NCBI GenBank assembly: GCA_002436505.1
Contig: DJML01000122.1
Coordinates: 1 to 23,475, forward strand
Source of the DNA: Bacteroidetes bacterium UBA6491
GTDB taxonomy: Bacteria; Bacteroidota; Bacteroidia; NS11-12g; UBA9320
Reading direction: 5' to 3'
Length of the DNA: 23,475 bases
A program made the position numbers and the translations under genes. Shown here one piece after another: positions 14,663-21,614 of this stretch (positions within the stretch are counted from its first letter, which is position 1; each line of letters starts with the position of its first letter). Under the pieces are notes generated by a model. That model saw only the letters and a list, made by a program, of their open reading frames with translations, had not been told where the DNA came from and ran no database searches.

Positions 14663-15310
14663 ATGGACGTAAACAGACATTATTTTGAAAACCTGAACGA
14701 GATCCGGTCGATCATGGAAAAGTCATCCCGTTTTATATCGCTTAGCGGAATGTCAGGTGTAATGGCGGGAATCTATGCGCTGGCGGGTGCATATGCGGTG
14801 TACTGGTACAACCACATGCACACGATCGAATATGCAATCCAGAGTCTGCCAGATTTCTTTAGCTCTGTTTCTTTCTACCGTTTTTATCTGGTTATTGGCT
14901 TTACAGTTTTGTTCCTTTCCATTCTTACGGGAATATTTCTTACAGTAAAACGAGCCAAAAGGAAACATCAGACAGTTTGGGACCAGGTAGCCTTGCGGAT
15001 GATCATTAATCTTTCTATTCCGTTGCTTGCCGGAGCTGGTTTTGTGGTGGTATTGTTACATCATAATTACTTTGAGCTGATCGCCCCCACCCTTCTTGTA
15101 TTTTACGGGCTTGGGTTGGTAAATGGCAGCAAATACACACTAAACGATATTCGATTACTAGGCATACTTGAGATCATTACTGGATTGCTATGTGGCATTT
15201 CTTCCATATCCGGTCTATACTTTATGGCTTTTGGTTTTGGCGTATTGCACATAGTGTACGGCCTTTATATGTGGTTAAAATACGAGCATAACGAACCGAT
15301 AATAGAATAA
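14663..15310 (+). CDS. Conserved membrane protein of unknown function, first gene of the membrane operon
   Basis: A 215-residue protein beginning MDVNRHYFENLNEIRSIMEK, with about six transmembrane segments (YALAGAYAVYW; FYLVIGFTVLFLSILTGIF; IINLSIPLLAGAGFVVVLL; LIAPTLLVFYGLGLV; ILEIITGLLCGISSISGLYF; GFGVLHIVYGLYMW) separated by a basic loop (KRAKRKHQ). I do not recognise a named domain; similar sequences starting NLNEIRS are, as far as I recall, found next to small HTH regulators in Bacteroidota. An upstream ATG at 14585 would add 26 residues but would place the operator element inside the coding region, so 14663 is preferred. The gene is ten bases before the regulator gene. Function unknown. 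Confidence 0.75.
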   Translation: MDVNRHYFENLNEIRSIMEKSSRFISLSGMSGVMAGIYALAGAYAVYWYNHMHTIEYAIQSLPDFFSSVSFYRFYLVIGFTVLFLSILTGIFLTVKRAKRKHQTVWDQVALRMIINLSIPLLAGAGFVVVLLHHNYFELIAPTLLVFYGLGLVNGSKYTLNDIRLLGILEIITGLLCGISSISGLYFMAFGFGVLHIVYGLYMWLKYEHNEPIIE

Positions 15311-15320
15311 TAATCCACAC

Positions 15321-15608
15321 TTGATAGAGAACCTGAATAAAGCATTTGAGAACAGGATCCGACTGGGCCTGATGAGCATACTTATGGTCAATGACTGGGT
15401 GGAGTTCAATAAAGTAAAAGAACTCCTGAACGCTACCGACGGAAATATTGCCAGCCATGTAAATGCTCTGGAGAGTTTAAATTACATCGATGTGAAAAAG
15501 GAATTTGTCGGCAAAAAACCTAAAACCACATACCGCGTTACAAAACTTGGAAAGAAAGCTTTTAAGGATCATCTCGATGCCCTCGAGCAGCTGTTAAAAG
15601 AACTATAA
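15321..15608 (+). CDS. Winged-helix transcriptional regulator (HTH_34 / ArsR-MarR-like)
   Basis: A 95-residue single-domain DNA-binding protein. LNKAFENRIRLGLMSILMVN, then FNKVKELLNATDGNIASHVN (recognition helix region), the wing VKKEFVGKKPKTTYRVT and the C-terminal helix GKKAFKDHLDALEQLLKEL are characteristic of the HTH_34 family. Nothing in it suggests a ligand domain or metal site, so the signal is unknown. The start is TTG at 15321: homologues begin at about this point, and upstream in frame a stop (TAG, 15303-15305) comes before any ATG. It lies in the operon between the two copies of the element ACTTTG-N5-CAAAG-N-ACTTT, which makes it the obvious candidate to bind them as an autoregulator. 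Confidence 0.85.
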   Translation: MIENLNKAFENRIRLGLMSILMVNDWVEFNKVKELLNATDGNIASHVNALESLNYIDVKKEFVGKKPKTTYRVTKLGKKAFKDHLDALEQLLKEL

Positions 15609-15623
15609 TTTTTTTTATCATTA

Positions 15624-15646
15624 CACTTTGCTATACAAAGCACTTT
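15624..15646 (+). promoter_or_regulatory. Operator-like element, copy 2 (before the DUF4173 gene)
   Basis: CACTTTG-CTATA-CAAAG-CACTTT ends immediately before ATG 15647. It shares ACTTTG, the 5-base spacer length, CAAAG and ACTTT with copy 1 at 14639-14662, at the same distance from the start codon. The arms CTTTG/CAAAG are perfect over five bases. TA at 15622-15623 before the left arm may form a -7-like box (TA-N3-TTTG), so an internal promoter is possible. Confidence 0.6.
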
Positions 15647-17059
15647 ATGAAAACAATATTAGAATTTAAATCCTCACCATTCCTGATCGTCGCATTTGGA
15701 ATGTTATTCTACCCTTTTGAATTAGGACTAAACGCAATGATATTTTTATTCTTGTTCGCAGGAACATGTGCTGTGAATCATCCCGGTTTGTTAAGGTCTT
15801 CAAAAGGACAATTGGCAGTTATTCTGAATGTGATCGCCGGACTTGGCTTATTCTTTTATGGCAACGCGTTGTCTTTTATAGCCTCTTCTGTCACTGCCTC
15901 CTATTTGGCAGCACTGATCCGGTCTCCCTATGCTTCGATAGCCTATTCCGGTCTTTATAGTCCAGTCAACTTTTTTGCTACTCCGTTACGTATGATGAAT
16001 AGATCTATACGTGGTTTATTTTCACGTAAAACGGTGTACAACTATTCTATTGTAGCCTACCTCCTGATCCCGGCTATAGTTGTAACCCTCTTTTTTGTGC
16101 TTTATTTGAACGCAAGTCCTGAGTTCGCCTACGCTTTTCAGAAGATACAGATCAATTTCTCCCCAGTCCGTATGTTATTCTCCTTTGCACTAGGAATGTA
16201 CTGGGTAAACTACCTTTTTAACTTCAGAAAACAACGAAAGACATTGTTAAAGGAGGCGCTTTTCAGAGATGAACTAAGCGGCAGAAAAAGATCTTCCCTG
16301 GCAGGTATAAATGACCATACAGAGCATAAAATGGGAATTATTACCTTATTGATGCTTATCATACTTATTTCTGCCGTGATCGTTTCGGAACTGGTGTACA
16401 GTAATGCCACTGTAGCGATGAACGCACCTTTAAGTGCGTTCTCTGAAGAAGTGCACCGTTCAGTTCTTGCTTTGATCGCAAGTATTGTGTTAAGTATCCT
16501 GACCCTTCAGTGGTTTTTACGTTATCGGGATAAAAATGCTCCCAAACTGATAACCTCGTTAAAGTTCTTATCTGCACTGTGGATGTTTTTGAATGTATTA
16601 CTGATTTGCATTACTGCCTATAAAACGTTTCAATATGTTTCAACTTTGGGATTGAGTTACCGTAGGATCGGAACATTTTTCTATCTCCTAGCCGCCATGA
16701 TCGGGGTTGTTTATACAATCAAAAAGATCTTCCTAAACAAGAACCTATGGTACCTAATGAGCAAAAACTCAATGTTTGCACTGATCCTCCTGGTATGTTC
16801 TTCGATCATACCCTGGGACATTATAATCACAAATGTCAATATCCAGATCGCAAACAAGAGAAATATACCGCTTGATGTTGCTTATATAAAAGGGCTTCGG
16901 GATCATGACCGATTGTCATTATACCGCTATGAAAGCGATAATTCTGTCGGAGGCAAAGAGTTTACCACAAGGAGGTACGACAAAGATTATTTGATCAGTG
17001 GTACGTTAAATCAATACGTCAATCAATTAAGAGTTAAAGGAATTAACTATGAAAAATAA
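15647..17059 (+). CDS. DUF4173 (DUF4153-related) polytopic membrane protein
   Basis: A 470-residue membrane protein with about ten hydrophobic segments in two blocks (residues about 10-190 and 235-400) and a polar C-terminal domain of about 70 residues predicted outside the membrane or in the cytosol (NVNIQIANKRNIPLDVAYIK and following). Matches to DUF4173 that I recognise are the EEVHRSVLALIASIVLSI segment, LGLSYRRIGTFFYLLAAMIG and the IANKR-LDVAYIKGL stretch. No function is established for the family to my knowledge. It has its own operator copy before the ATG, lies 38 bases after the regulator stop, and its last 11 bases overlap the next gene, so it belongs to the same operon. Confidence 0.82.
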   Translation: MKTILEFKSSPFLIVAFGMLFYPFELGLNAMIFLFLFAGTCAVNHPGLLRSSKGQLAVILNVIAGLGLFFYGNALSFIASSVTASYLAALIRSPYASIAYSGLYSPVNFFATPLRMMNRSIRGLFSRKTVYNYSIVAYLLIPAIVVTLFFVLYLNASPEFAYAFQKIQINFSPVRMLFSFALGMYWVNYLFNFRKQRKTLLKEALFRDELSGRKRSSLAGINDHTEHKMGIITLLMLIILISAVIVSELVYSNATVAMNAPLSAFSEEVHRSVLALIASIVLSILTLQWFLRYRDKNAPKLITSLKFLSALWMFLNVLLICITAYKTFQYVSTLGLSYRRIGTFFYLLAAMIGVVYTIKKIFLNKNLWYLMSKNSMFALILLVCSSIIPWDIIITNVNIQIANKRNIPLDVAYIKGLRDHDRLSLYRYESDNSVGGKEFTTRRYDKDYLISGTLNQYVNQLRVKGINYEK

Positions 17060-17771
17060 ATTTATCAAATCGCTTGGTATCTTAAGCTTATTCGCTACCG
17101 CGATGGCTTTCATGGAAAGTTCTGTGGTGATCTACCTGAGAGAAATATACTATCCGTCCGGATTTGAATTCCCGCTCAAACCAATTCATGCACACATTGG
17201 TCTTACTGAGGTCGTTAGAGAAGCAGCTACTTTGATCATTCTATTAAGTGTTTCTTACCTCACAGGCAGCAACCTGATTCAGAGGTTTGCATATTTTCTT
17301 TGGTCATTCGCACTATGGGACATTGGTTATTATCTGTTTTTGTGGCTCATTATTGGCTGGCCCCAAAGTTTGTTTACATGGGATGTGTTGTTTCTGATCC
17401 CACTAACGTGGACCGGACCGGTGATAGCGCCGGTTGCACTATCGATTCTAATGATAGGTCTTGGATACGCGTTGCTGTATTTTGACGCGAATGGACGAGG
17501 TCGATTGAACAGACGCGAATGGATCCTGCTGACTACAGGTTCTCTGATCTCCATTATATCGTTTATGTATGAACACATTATTGTATTGGCTGAAGGGACT
17601 AACGTAGGTCAGTTCACGATGGATATGTTCTCTGAATATGCAATTGTGCCGGAGCGTTTTGCTTGGCCACTGTTCATTACCGGCGCATTTTTCATACTAT
17701 CCGGTATCGTACATTTTATTTACAGGCAGGTAAAAATGCAAAAATTGATAAAGAAAGGGCAACTACTATGA
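17049..17771 (+). CDS. Uncharacterised membrane protein, fourth gene of the membrane operon
   Basis: A 240-residue protein with about seven transmembrane segments, starting MKNKFIKSLGILSLFATAMA. Features worth noting are conserved-looking polar and aromatic positions inside the membrane parts (FMESSVVIYLREIYYP; FALWDIGYYLFLWLIIGWP; LFLIPLTWTGPVIAPVALS) and a basic loop GRGRLNRREW. These patterns recur in an unnamed family I have seen as 'hypothetical membrane protein', and I do not assign a function. It overlaps DUF4173 by 11 bases and the DUF1361 gene by four (ATGA), implying translational coupling. Confidence 0.75.
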   Translation: MKNKFIKSLGILSLFATAMAFMESSVVIYLREIYYPSGFEFPLKPIHAHIGLTEVVREAATLIILLSVSYLTGSNLIQRFAYFLWSFALWDIGYYLFLWLIIGWPQSLFTWDVLFLIPLTWTGPVIAPVALSILMIGLGYALLYFDANGRGRLNRREWILLTTGSLISIISFMYEHIIVLAEGTNVGQFTMDMFSEYAIVPERFAWPLFITGAFFILSGIVHFIYRQVKMQKLIKKGQLL

Positions 17772-18424
17772 ATCCATTAACTGAAAAGAACATCAGGTTT
17801 ATCTTTATTTCAGCCTTGACATTATATTTCTTCAGAGCGATGGTAAGCTGGGATATTCGTTTCGTTTTTCTAAACTGGAACCTATTCTTAGCCTGGTTGC
17901 CGGTTTATTTTGCCAGAAAATTAAACAAATCATCAGGCAGACCTTTTCAGGTCATAATGCTTGCATTGGCATGGTTTTTTTTTCTGCCGAACTCATTCTA
18001 TATCTTCACTGATCTTGTTCACTTGCAATGGAGCAAAGGATTCTGGAAGGCATATGATTCCATCTTGATTCTTGCATTCGCATTATCAGGTGCTGCTTAC
18101 GGATTTCTCTCCATTCATCTTTTGAAGGAACCGCTGGAAAGGTTCTTCAGGGCCTTGAGTTTAGATCATATCCGCGGAATGTTTGCACTGCTTCTACTTT
18201 GCTCGTTTGGCGTATACATTGGCCGGATCGGACGTTGGAACACCTGGGATCTTGTATTCAATCCCATGGATTTTTTTCAATACGTTTTCGAGATCACCCG
18301 GTTATCGAACGCCAATGTGGAAGTGTTCATTTTTACCGGGTTATTCTGGTTATTTTTGGTCTTAATTTACACGGTTGTGTATCAATACTCACTAAAAAGA
18401 GAAATGCATGAGGTTCATTCGTAG
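17768..18424 (+). CDS. DUF1361 membrane protein
   Basis: A 218-residue protein starting MNPLTEKNIRFIFISALTLY at an ATG that overlaps the preceding stop by four bases (ATGA). The longer open frame from 17663 lies within the previous gene and is rejected. The family is recognised from FFFLPNSFYIFTDLVHLQW and, towards the C-terminus, IGRWNTWDLVFNP; there are about six membrane segments. DUF1361 has no established role that I know of. The start of the next gene lies within its last 17 bases, so all of these genes are tightly packed. Confidence 0.85.
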   Translation: MNPLTEKNIRFIFISALTLYFFRAMVSWDIRFVFLNWNLFLAWLPVYFARKLNKSSGRPFQVIMLALAWFFFLPNSFYIFTDLVHLQWSKGFWKAYDSILILAFALSGAAYGFLSIHLLKEPLERFFRALSLDHIRGMFALLLLCSFGVYIGRIGRWNTWDLVFNPMDFFQYVFEITRLSNANVEVFIFTGLFWLFLVLIYTVVYQYSLKREMHEVHS

Positions 18425-18749
18425 TTTAAGATATGCATTAAAGGGTTTGTCCATTATGCTCCTTAAAGAAAGGAATTTCAGGACACAGGCAGTCATTGCC
18501 TGCATTGTCATTATCACAGGCATAATACTTGATATCAGCAGTACAGACTGGATTATTGTGCTTATCTGCATTGCAGTTGTGCTATCGCTTGAAGGCATCA
18601 ACACTGCCATTGAACGTATCCTGGATAAAATGTATCCGGATCATGACCCCGAAATCGGTAAAATAAAAGACATTGCTGCAGGTGTTGTGTTATTATCTGC
18701 CTCAATTAGTGCAGTTATTGGGATGATTGTGTTCTGGAAATACCTTTAA
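18408..18749 (+). CDS. Small membrane kinase of the diacylglycerol/undecaprenol kinase family
   Basis: A 113-residue DgkA-type kinase with three membrane helices. Seen: the N-terminal amphipathic region with KERNFR (E21), the catalytic stretch LEGINTAIERILD (E62 and E69 flanking NTAIE) and KIKDIAAGVVLL (K85, D88). Members phosphorylate diacylglycerol (E. coli) or undecaprenol (Gram-positives); in Bacteroidota the substrate is not settled, and undecaprenol or diacylglycerol are both possible. It recycles lipid by-products of envelope synthesis. It overlaps the DUF1361 gene by 17 bases and is the last gene of the operon; the next gene is convergent, with its stop 19 bases away. The association with uncharacterised membrane genes hints that the operon handles membrane lipids, which is inference. 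Confidence 0.9.
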   Translation: MRFIRSLRYALKGLSIMLLKERNFRTQAVIACIVIITGIILDISSTDWIIVLICIAVVLSLEGINTAIERILDKMYPDHDPEIGKIKDIAAGVVLLSASISAVIGMIVFWKYL

Positions 18750-18768
18750 CCTTTCTTCGAGGTGCCAT

Positions 18769-20013
18769 TTAATTGCTGCTTTGTCCGTTTGACAATGATA
18801 TTTCTTCAAGAAGAGGAACCAGGTTATCCATGGTTACATGCTCCATTACTACGACCTTATACCAGTTAGGAGATTCATGATTGTCCGGAACCAGCCCATA
18901 TTTTCTACCTATTTGATCATTTACATACTTGCTGCGTATGGTGATGATATTTGAAAACTTCTGACGGTAGAACTTAATGTCATTTTTTTCCAGTTTATCA
19001 GCAAACCAGCGCGTGCGGTTCAGCAGGGTTGTGATTTTTTCGTACCATCCGTACGGTCCGTAAGTACGAAGGATCATCCATACGGCCAAAGCATTAGCAC
19101 CTGACCTGCTGCCAATCAGCGTATAATCTTCCCCCTCAACGTAACTTGCTTCCTTTGTGTTGGCATAATGTATATTCCCTTTACGTGTTAGGAAGATTCC
19201 GGTACCGTATGGCGCCTGTACCATTTTGTGTGCATCGAGTGTCACTGACGACACGTGCGGATTATGGAAGTCCAGTTTATTCATTTCAGAAGAAAAGGGA
19301 TAAAAGAAACCACCATAGGCACCATCAACGTGCAATTTAAAATCTATTCCGGCAGTTGTAACAGCATTAACGTACTGGTCCGGGTCATCCACCGAACCGA
19401 ACATAGTGGTCATCATGTTCGCAACAATAATGGCATATTTCTTCCCGTTTTTTTTACACTCCCTTAATGTGTTGTTCAGGTCATTATCATCAATACTCCT
19501 GTCATTTTCGTTCACCTTCACCTTTACAATACTGATACCTAGTACATTGGAGGCTTTATCCATAGAGTAATGACTGTCATCAGAGCAAAGAATAAAGATC
19601 TCATCGTGAGAAGCTCCAAATTCCTGCATAAAATAATTCCGGTAAATCCATATAGCCTGCATGTTCGCTTCTGTTCCACCAGAGGCAACATAACCGTCGA
19701 AATCTTCTTTACCTCCTTTTAATATCTCCTTTGCACATATATCAATAAGTTCTCGTTCGATCTTCTGTGTGCCGGTAAAGAAACTCTCGGATTTACCCAG
19801 TGTATGACAACCGATGTGGTTGGGGTTATGTATCATCGTTGAAAGAAAAGGAGCATCCTTCAACCAGGGAGCATCGTGATAGAATACATTCTGATCAAGG
19901 TGTGAACCAGGTATACCAAGCAAAACCTTGTCAAAAAAGCTCGTATTTTCATTTAGGGCATTGAATACGATATCCTTTATTTCCTGATTAGAATATTTTG
20001 TCCAAATTGTCAT
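18769..20013 (-). CDS. Group II PLP-dependent amino acid decarboxylase
   Basis: A 414-residue decarboxylase of the family that includes histidine, tyrosine, aromatic amino acid, glutamate and aspartate decarboxylases. Seen: GYVASGGTEANMQAIWIYR, the histidine that stacks on PLP in DDSHYSMDKA (H148), the PLP-nitrogen aspartate in HVDGAYGG (D230) and the Schiff-base lysine in TLDAHKMVQAPYGTG (H262-K263), then SRSGANALAVW. The substrate cannot be told from the sequence by eye; the short length (about 410) and compact C-terminus resemble bacterial histidine- or aspartate/tyrosine-decarboxylase-like proteins of the MfnA/Hdc type. It is a single-gene unit with its own promoter box (20031-20038) and is convergent with the kinase gene. 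Confidence 0.88.
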   Translation of the reverse strand: MTIWTKYSNQEIKDIVFNALNENTSFFDKVLLGIPGSHLDQNVFYHDAPWLKDAPFLSTMIHNPNHIGCHTLGKSESFFTGTQKIERELIDICAKEILKGGKEDFDGYVASGGTEANMQAIWIYRNYFMQEFGASHDEIFILCSDDSHYSMDKASNVLGISIVKVKVNENDRSIDDNDLNNTLRECKKNGKKYAIIVANMMTTMFGSVDDPDQYVNAVTTAGIDFKLHVDGAYGGFFYPFSSEMNKLDFHNPHVSSVTLDAHKMVQAPYGTGIFLTRKGNIHYANTKEASYVEGEDYTLIGSRSGANALAVWMILRTYGPYGWYEKITTLLNRTRWFADKLEKNDIKFYRQKFSNIITIRSKYVNDQIGRKYGLVPDNHESPNWYKVVVMEHVTMDNLVPLLEEISLSNGQSSN

Positions 20014-20030
20014 TTTTCAGAATTGAGGTG

Positions 20031-20038
20031 CAAAGGTA
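20031..20038 (-). promoter_or_regulatory. -7 promoter element of the decarboxylase gene
   Basis: TACCTTTG on the minus strand fits TAnnTTTG exactly, 17 bases before ATG 20013. The nearest TTG triplets upstream are at the wrong spacing (7 or 26 bases), so the -33 element is weak or absent. Confidence 0.6.
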
Positions 20039-20175
20039 AGATAAGCAAGTTGTATTTTATTTCGCAAGCTGCACAAATAAGAGGCCGGTAATGCACTTGA
20101 ACATGATCAGAAAAGGATTAGGAAGATGAGTGGTAAATCCGTTTGATTCAATACTCCCTATAAATGCGTCCGCCC

Positions 20176-20245
20176 CTGGATTGTCATTTCTGGAGACAAT
20201 GCAGAGGCAGGACATTAAAGAGGGGTATGCGAGAATTGCTTCTCG
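20176..20245. other. Pair of stem-loops in the lysA-decarboxylase spacer
   Basis: In the 280-base spacer 20014-20293, CTGgATTGTC-N9-GACAATgCAG (20176-20204) forms a nine-pair stem with one G-G mismatch, and CGAGAATTGCTTCTCG (20230-20245) forms a six-pair stem whose loop reads GCAA on the minus strand, a GNRA tetraloop. They lie after the lysA stop on the minus strand and upstream of the decarboxylase promoter. There is no T-run typical of an intrinsic terminator. A lysA 3' structure or a small RNA are both possible. A 65-codon minus-strand frame (20057-20254) spans the same region and shows no recognisable product. Confidence 0.35.
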
Positions 20246-20293
20246 TCCTCGCAAAATATCATGAAATTACCAGATTAACAAGCTATTAAATGT

Positions 20294-21532
20294 TTATTCT
20301 GACCAATCTGCCATCACCTGATTCCGAACAAGGTCTTCCATGCCCTCTTTTTTACGGATCAATTTGGCCTTATTATTATAGACCATTACCTCTGCCGGAC
20401 GGAACCGGGAATTGTAATTTGTCGCCATTGAGAAGCCATAAGCCCCGGCATTGTGAATAGCAAGAATATCGCCTTCCCTTACTTCGCTCAATGACCTGTC
20501 ATAACCAAGGGTGTCAGTTTCACAGATATATCCGACCACAGAATATATCCGGCGTGTCCCTGTCGGATTGGAGATATTGGTGATCTGATGATAAGCATCA
20601 TACATCATTGGACGTATGAGGTGATTTTGCCCCGAATCCACACCGGCAAAAACAGTTGATACGGTCTGTTTGACCACATTCGTTTTAACCAGAAGGTATC
20701 CGCTTTCAGAAACGATGTATTTGCCTGGTTCAAACCAAAGCTCGAGGTCCTTACCATATTCAGTACAAAATGTCTGAAACCTATCCACGATCTTCTTTCC
20801 AATACCGTCGATATCTGTAGCTATATCCCCTTCTCTGTAGGCTACCTTAAATCCTGAGCCGAAATCCATAAACTCAAGGTCTTTAAAATTGGATGCTGCA
20901 TCAAAAAGCAGATCTGCCCCTCTTAGGAACACCTCAGCATCAAGAATATCTGATCCGGTGTGCATATGCAAACCGACCACTTTGATATTATACGTCTGCA
21001 TTACGCGCAGTAGTAAAGGTATCTGATAAATGGATATACCAAATTTTGAATCGATGTGGCCTGTTGAGATATGCAGGTTCCCCCCGGCCATAATATGTGG
21101 GTTCAGGCGAATGCAGCATGGCACAGAATCTCCGTATTCATGGCCAAATTGCTCCAGAATAGATATATTATCAATATTGATCACAACTCCTTTATCAACT
21201 GCTCTTTTGATCTCATCAAATGAAACACAGTTGGGCGTATAAAGGATATCCTCAGGTTTAAAACCTGCGATCAGACCTAATTCAACCTCCTGAATGGATA
21301 CTGTATCCAAACCACTGCCGTGCTCTTTTAATAGTCGAAGAACGTTAAGATTAGTAAGTGCTTTACAGGCATACTTTATCTTAATTTCAAGAGGTTTAAA
21401 AGCCTCCATTAAGTGATTGTATTGCGAGACAATCTTATCACCGTCATAAAGATAAAGTGGAGTCCCAAACTCCTCACAGATGGATAGGACATCCTGCCCT
21501 GCCACCACGTACCTGTCATTTATTAAGTCCAT
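20294..21532 (-). CDS. lysA: Diaminopimelate decarboxylase
   Basis: A 412-residue fold-III PLP enzyme making L-lysine and CO2 from meso-diaminopimelate, the last step of lysine synthesis. Seen: Schiff-base lysine in KYACKAL (K57), GSGLDTVSIQEVELGLIAG, HMHTGSD (H189, H191), FEPGKYIVSESGYL (268-281), CETDTLG (C337, contributed to the partner site) and AGAYGFSMATNYNSR. The start is ATG 21532 (MDLINDRYV). The longer frame to 21595 is rejected because the -7 box of its own promoter (21585-21592) lies within that extension. Transcription comes from a consensus promoter between lysA and the M48 gene, with a 26-base palindrome between promoter and start. No other lysine genes are adjacent. Confidence 0.95.
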   Translation of the reverse strand: MDLINDRYVVAGQDVLSICEEFGTPLYLYDGDKIVSQYNHLMEAFKPLEIKIKYACKALTNLNVLRLLKEHGSGLDTVSIQEVELGLIAGFKPEDILYTPNCVSFDEIKRAVDKGVVINIDNISILEQFGHEYGDSVPCCIRLNPHIMAGGNLHISTGHIDSKFGISIYQIPLLLRVMQTYNIKVVGLHMHTGSDILDAEVFLRGADLLFDAASNFKDLEFMDFGSGFKVAYREGDIATDIDGIGKKIVDRFQTFCTEYGKDLELWFEPGKYIVSESGYLLVKTNVVKQTVSTVFAGVDSGQNHLIRPMMYDAYHQITNISNPTGTRRIYSVVGYICETDTLGYDRSLSEVREGDILAIHNAGAYGFSMATNYNSRFRPAEVMVYNNKAKLIRKKEGMEDLVRNQVMADWSE

Positions 21533-21557
21533 TCTAAATTTGTTTACACTAAAAAAG

Positions 21558-21583
21558 AAAACCTCCACATATGTGAAGGTTTT
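21558..21583 (-). promoter_or_regulatory. 26-base near-perfect palindrome in the lysA leader, with T-tract
   Basis: The arms AAAACCT and AGGTTTT flank a CACATATGTG core, with only one mismatch in each half. It sits directly downstream of the lysA -7 box, covering the expected transcription start. On the minus strand it is followed by TTTTCTTTTTT, so read from the M48 gene it is also a good intrinsic terminator. Roles as operator, 5' hairpin or terminator of the upstream operon are all compatible. Confidence 0.6.
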
Positions 21584-21584
21584 G

Positions 21585-21613
21585 CAAATATACATTTTGT
21601 AGGATTACTGCAA
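21585..21613 (-). promoter_or_regulatory. Bacteroidota-type promoter of lysA
   Basis: Minus strand TTG (21611-21613), 18 bases, TATATTTG (21585-21592): a full consensus match, ending two bases before the M48 stop codon (21615). The expected transcription start is near 21579, inside the palindrome at 21558-21583. Confidence 0.8.
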
Positions 21614-21614
21614 T

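Noticed and set aside
17663..17767. Extension of the DUF1361 frame into the preceding gene
   Set aside because: The ATG at 17768 overlaps the preceding stop as ATGA, and the added residues are polar and unlike the family.
20057..20254. 65-codon minus-strand open frame between lysA and the decarboxylase gene
   Set aside because: No recognisable domain, no homologue I know, unusual residue content, and it overlaps the stem-loops; more likely spacer.
21533..21595. N-terminal extension of lysA
   Set aside because: The -7 promoter box lies within this extension, and the family N-terminus fits the ATG at 21532.
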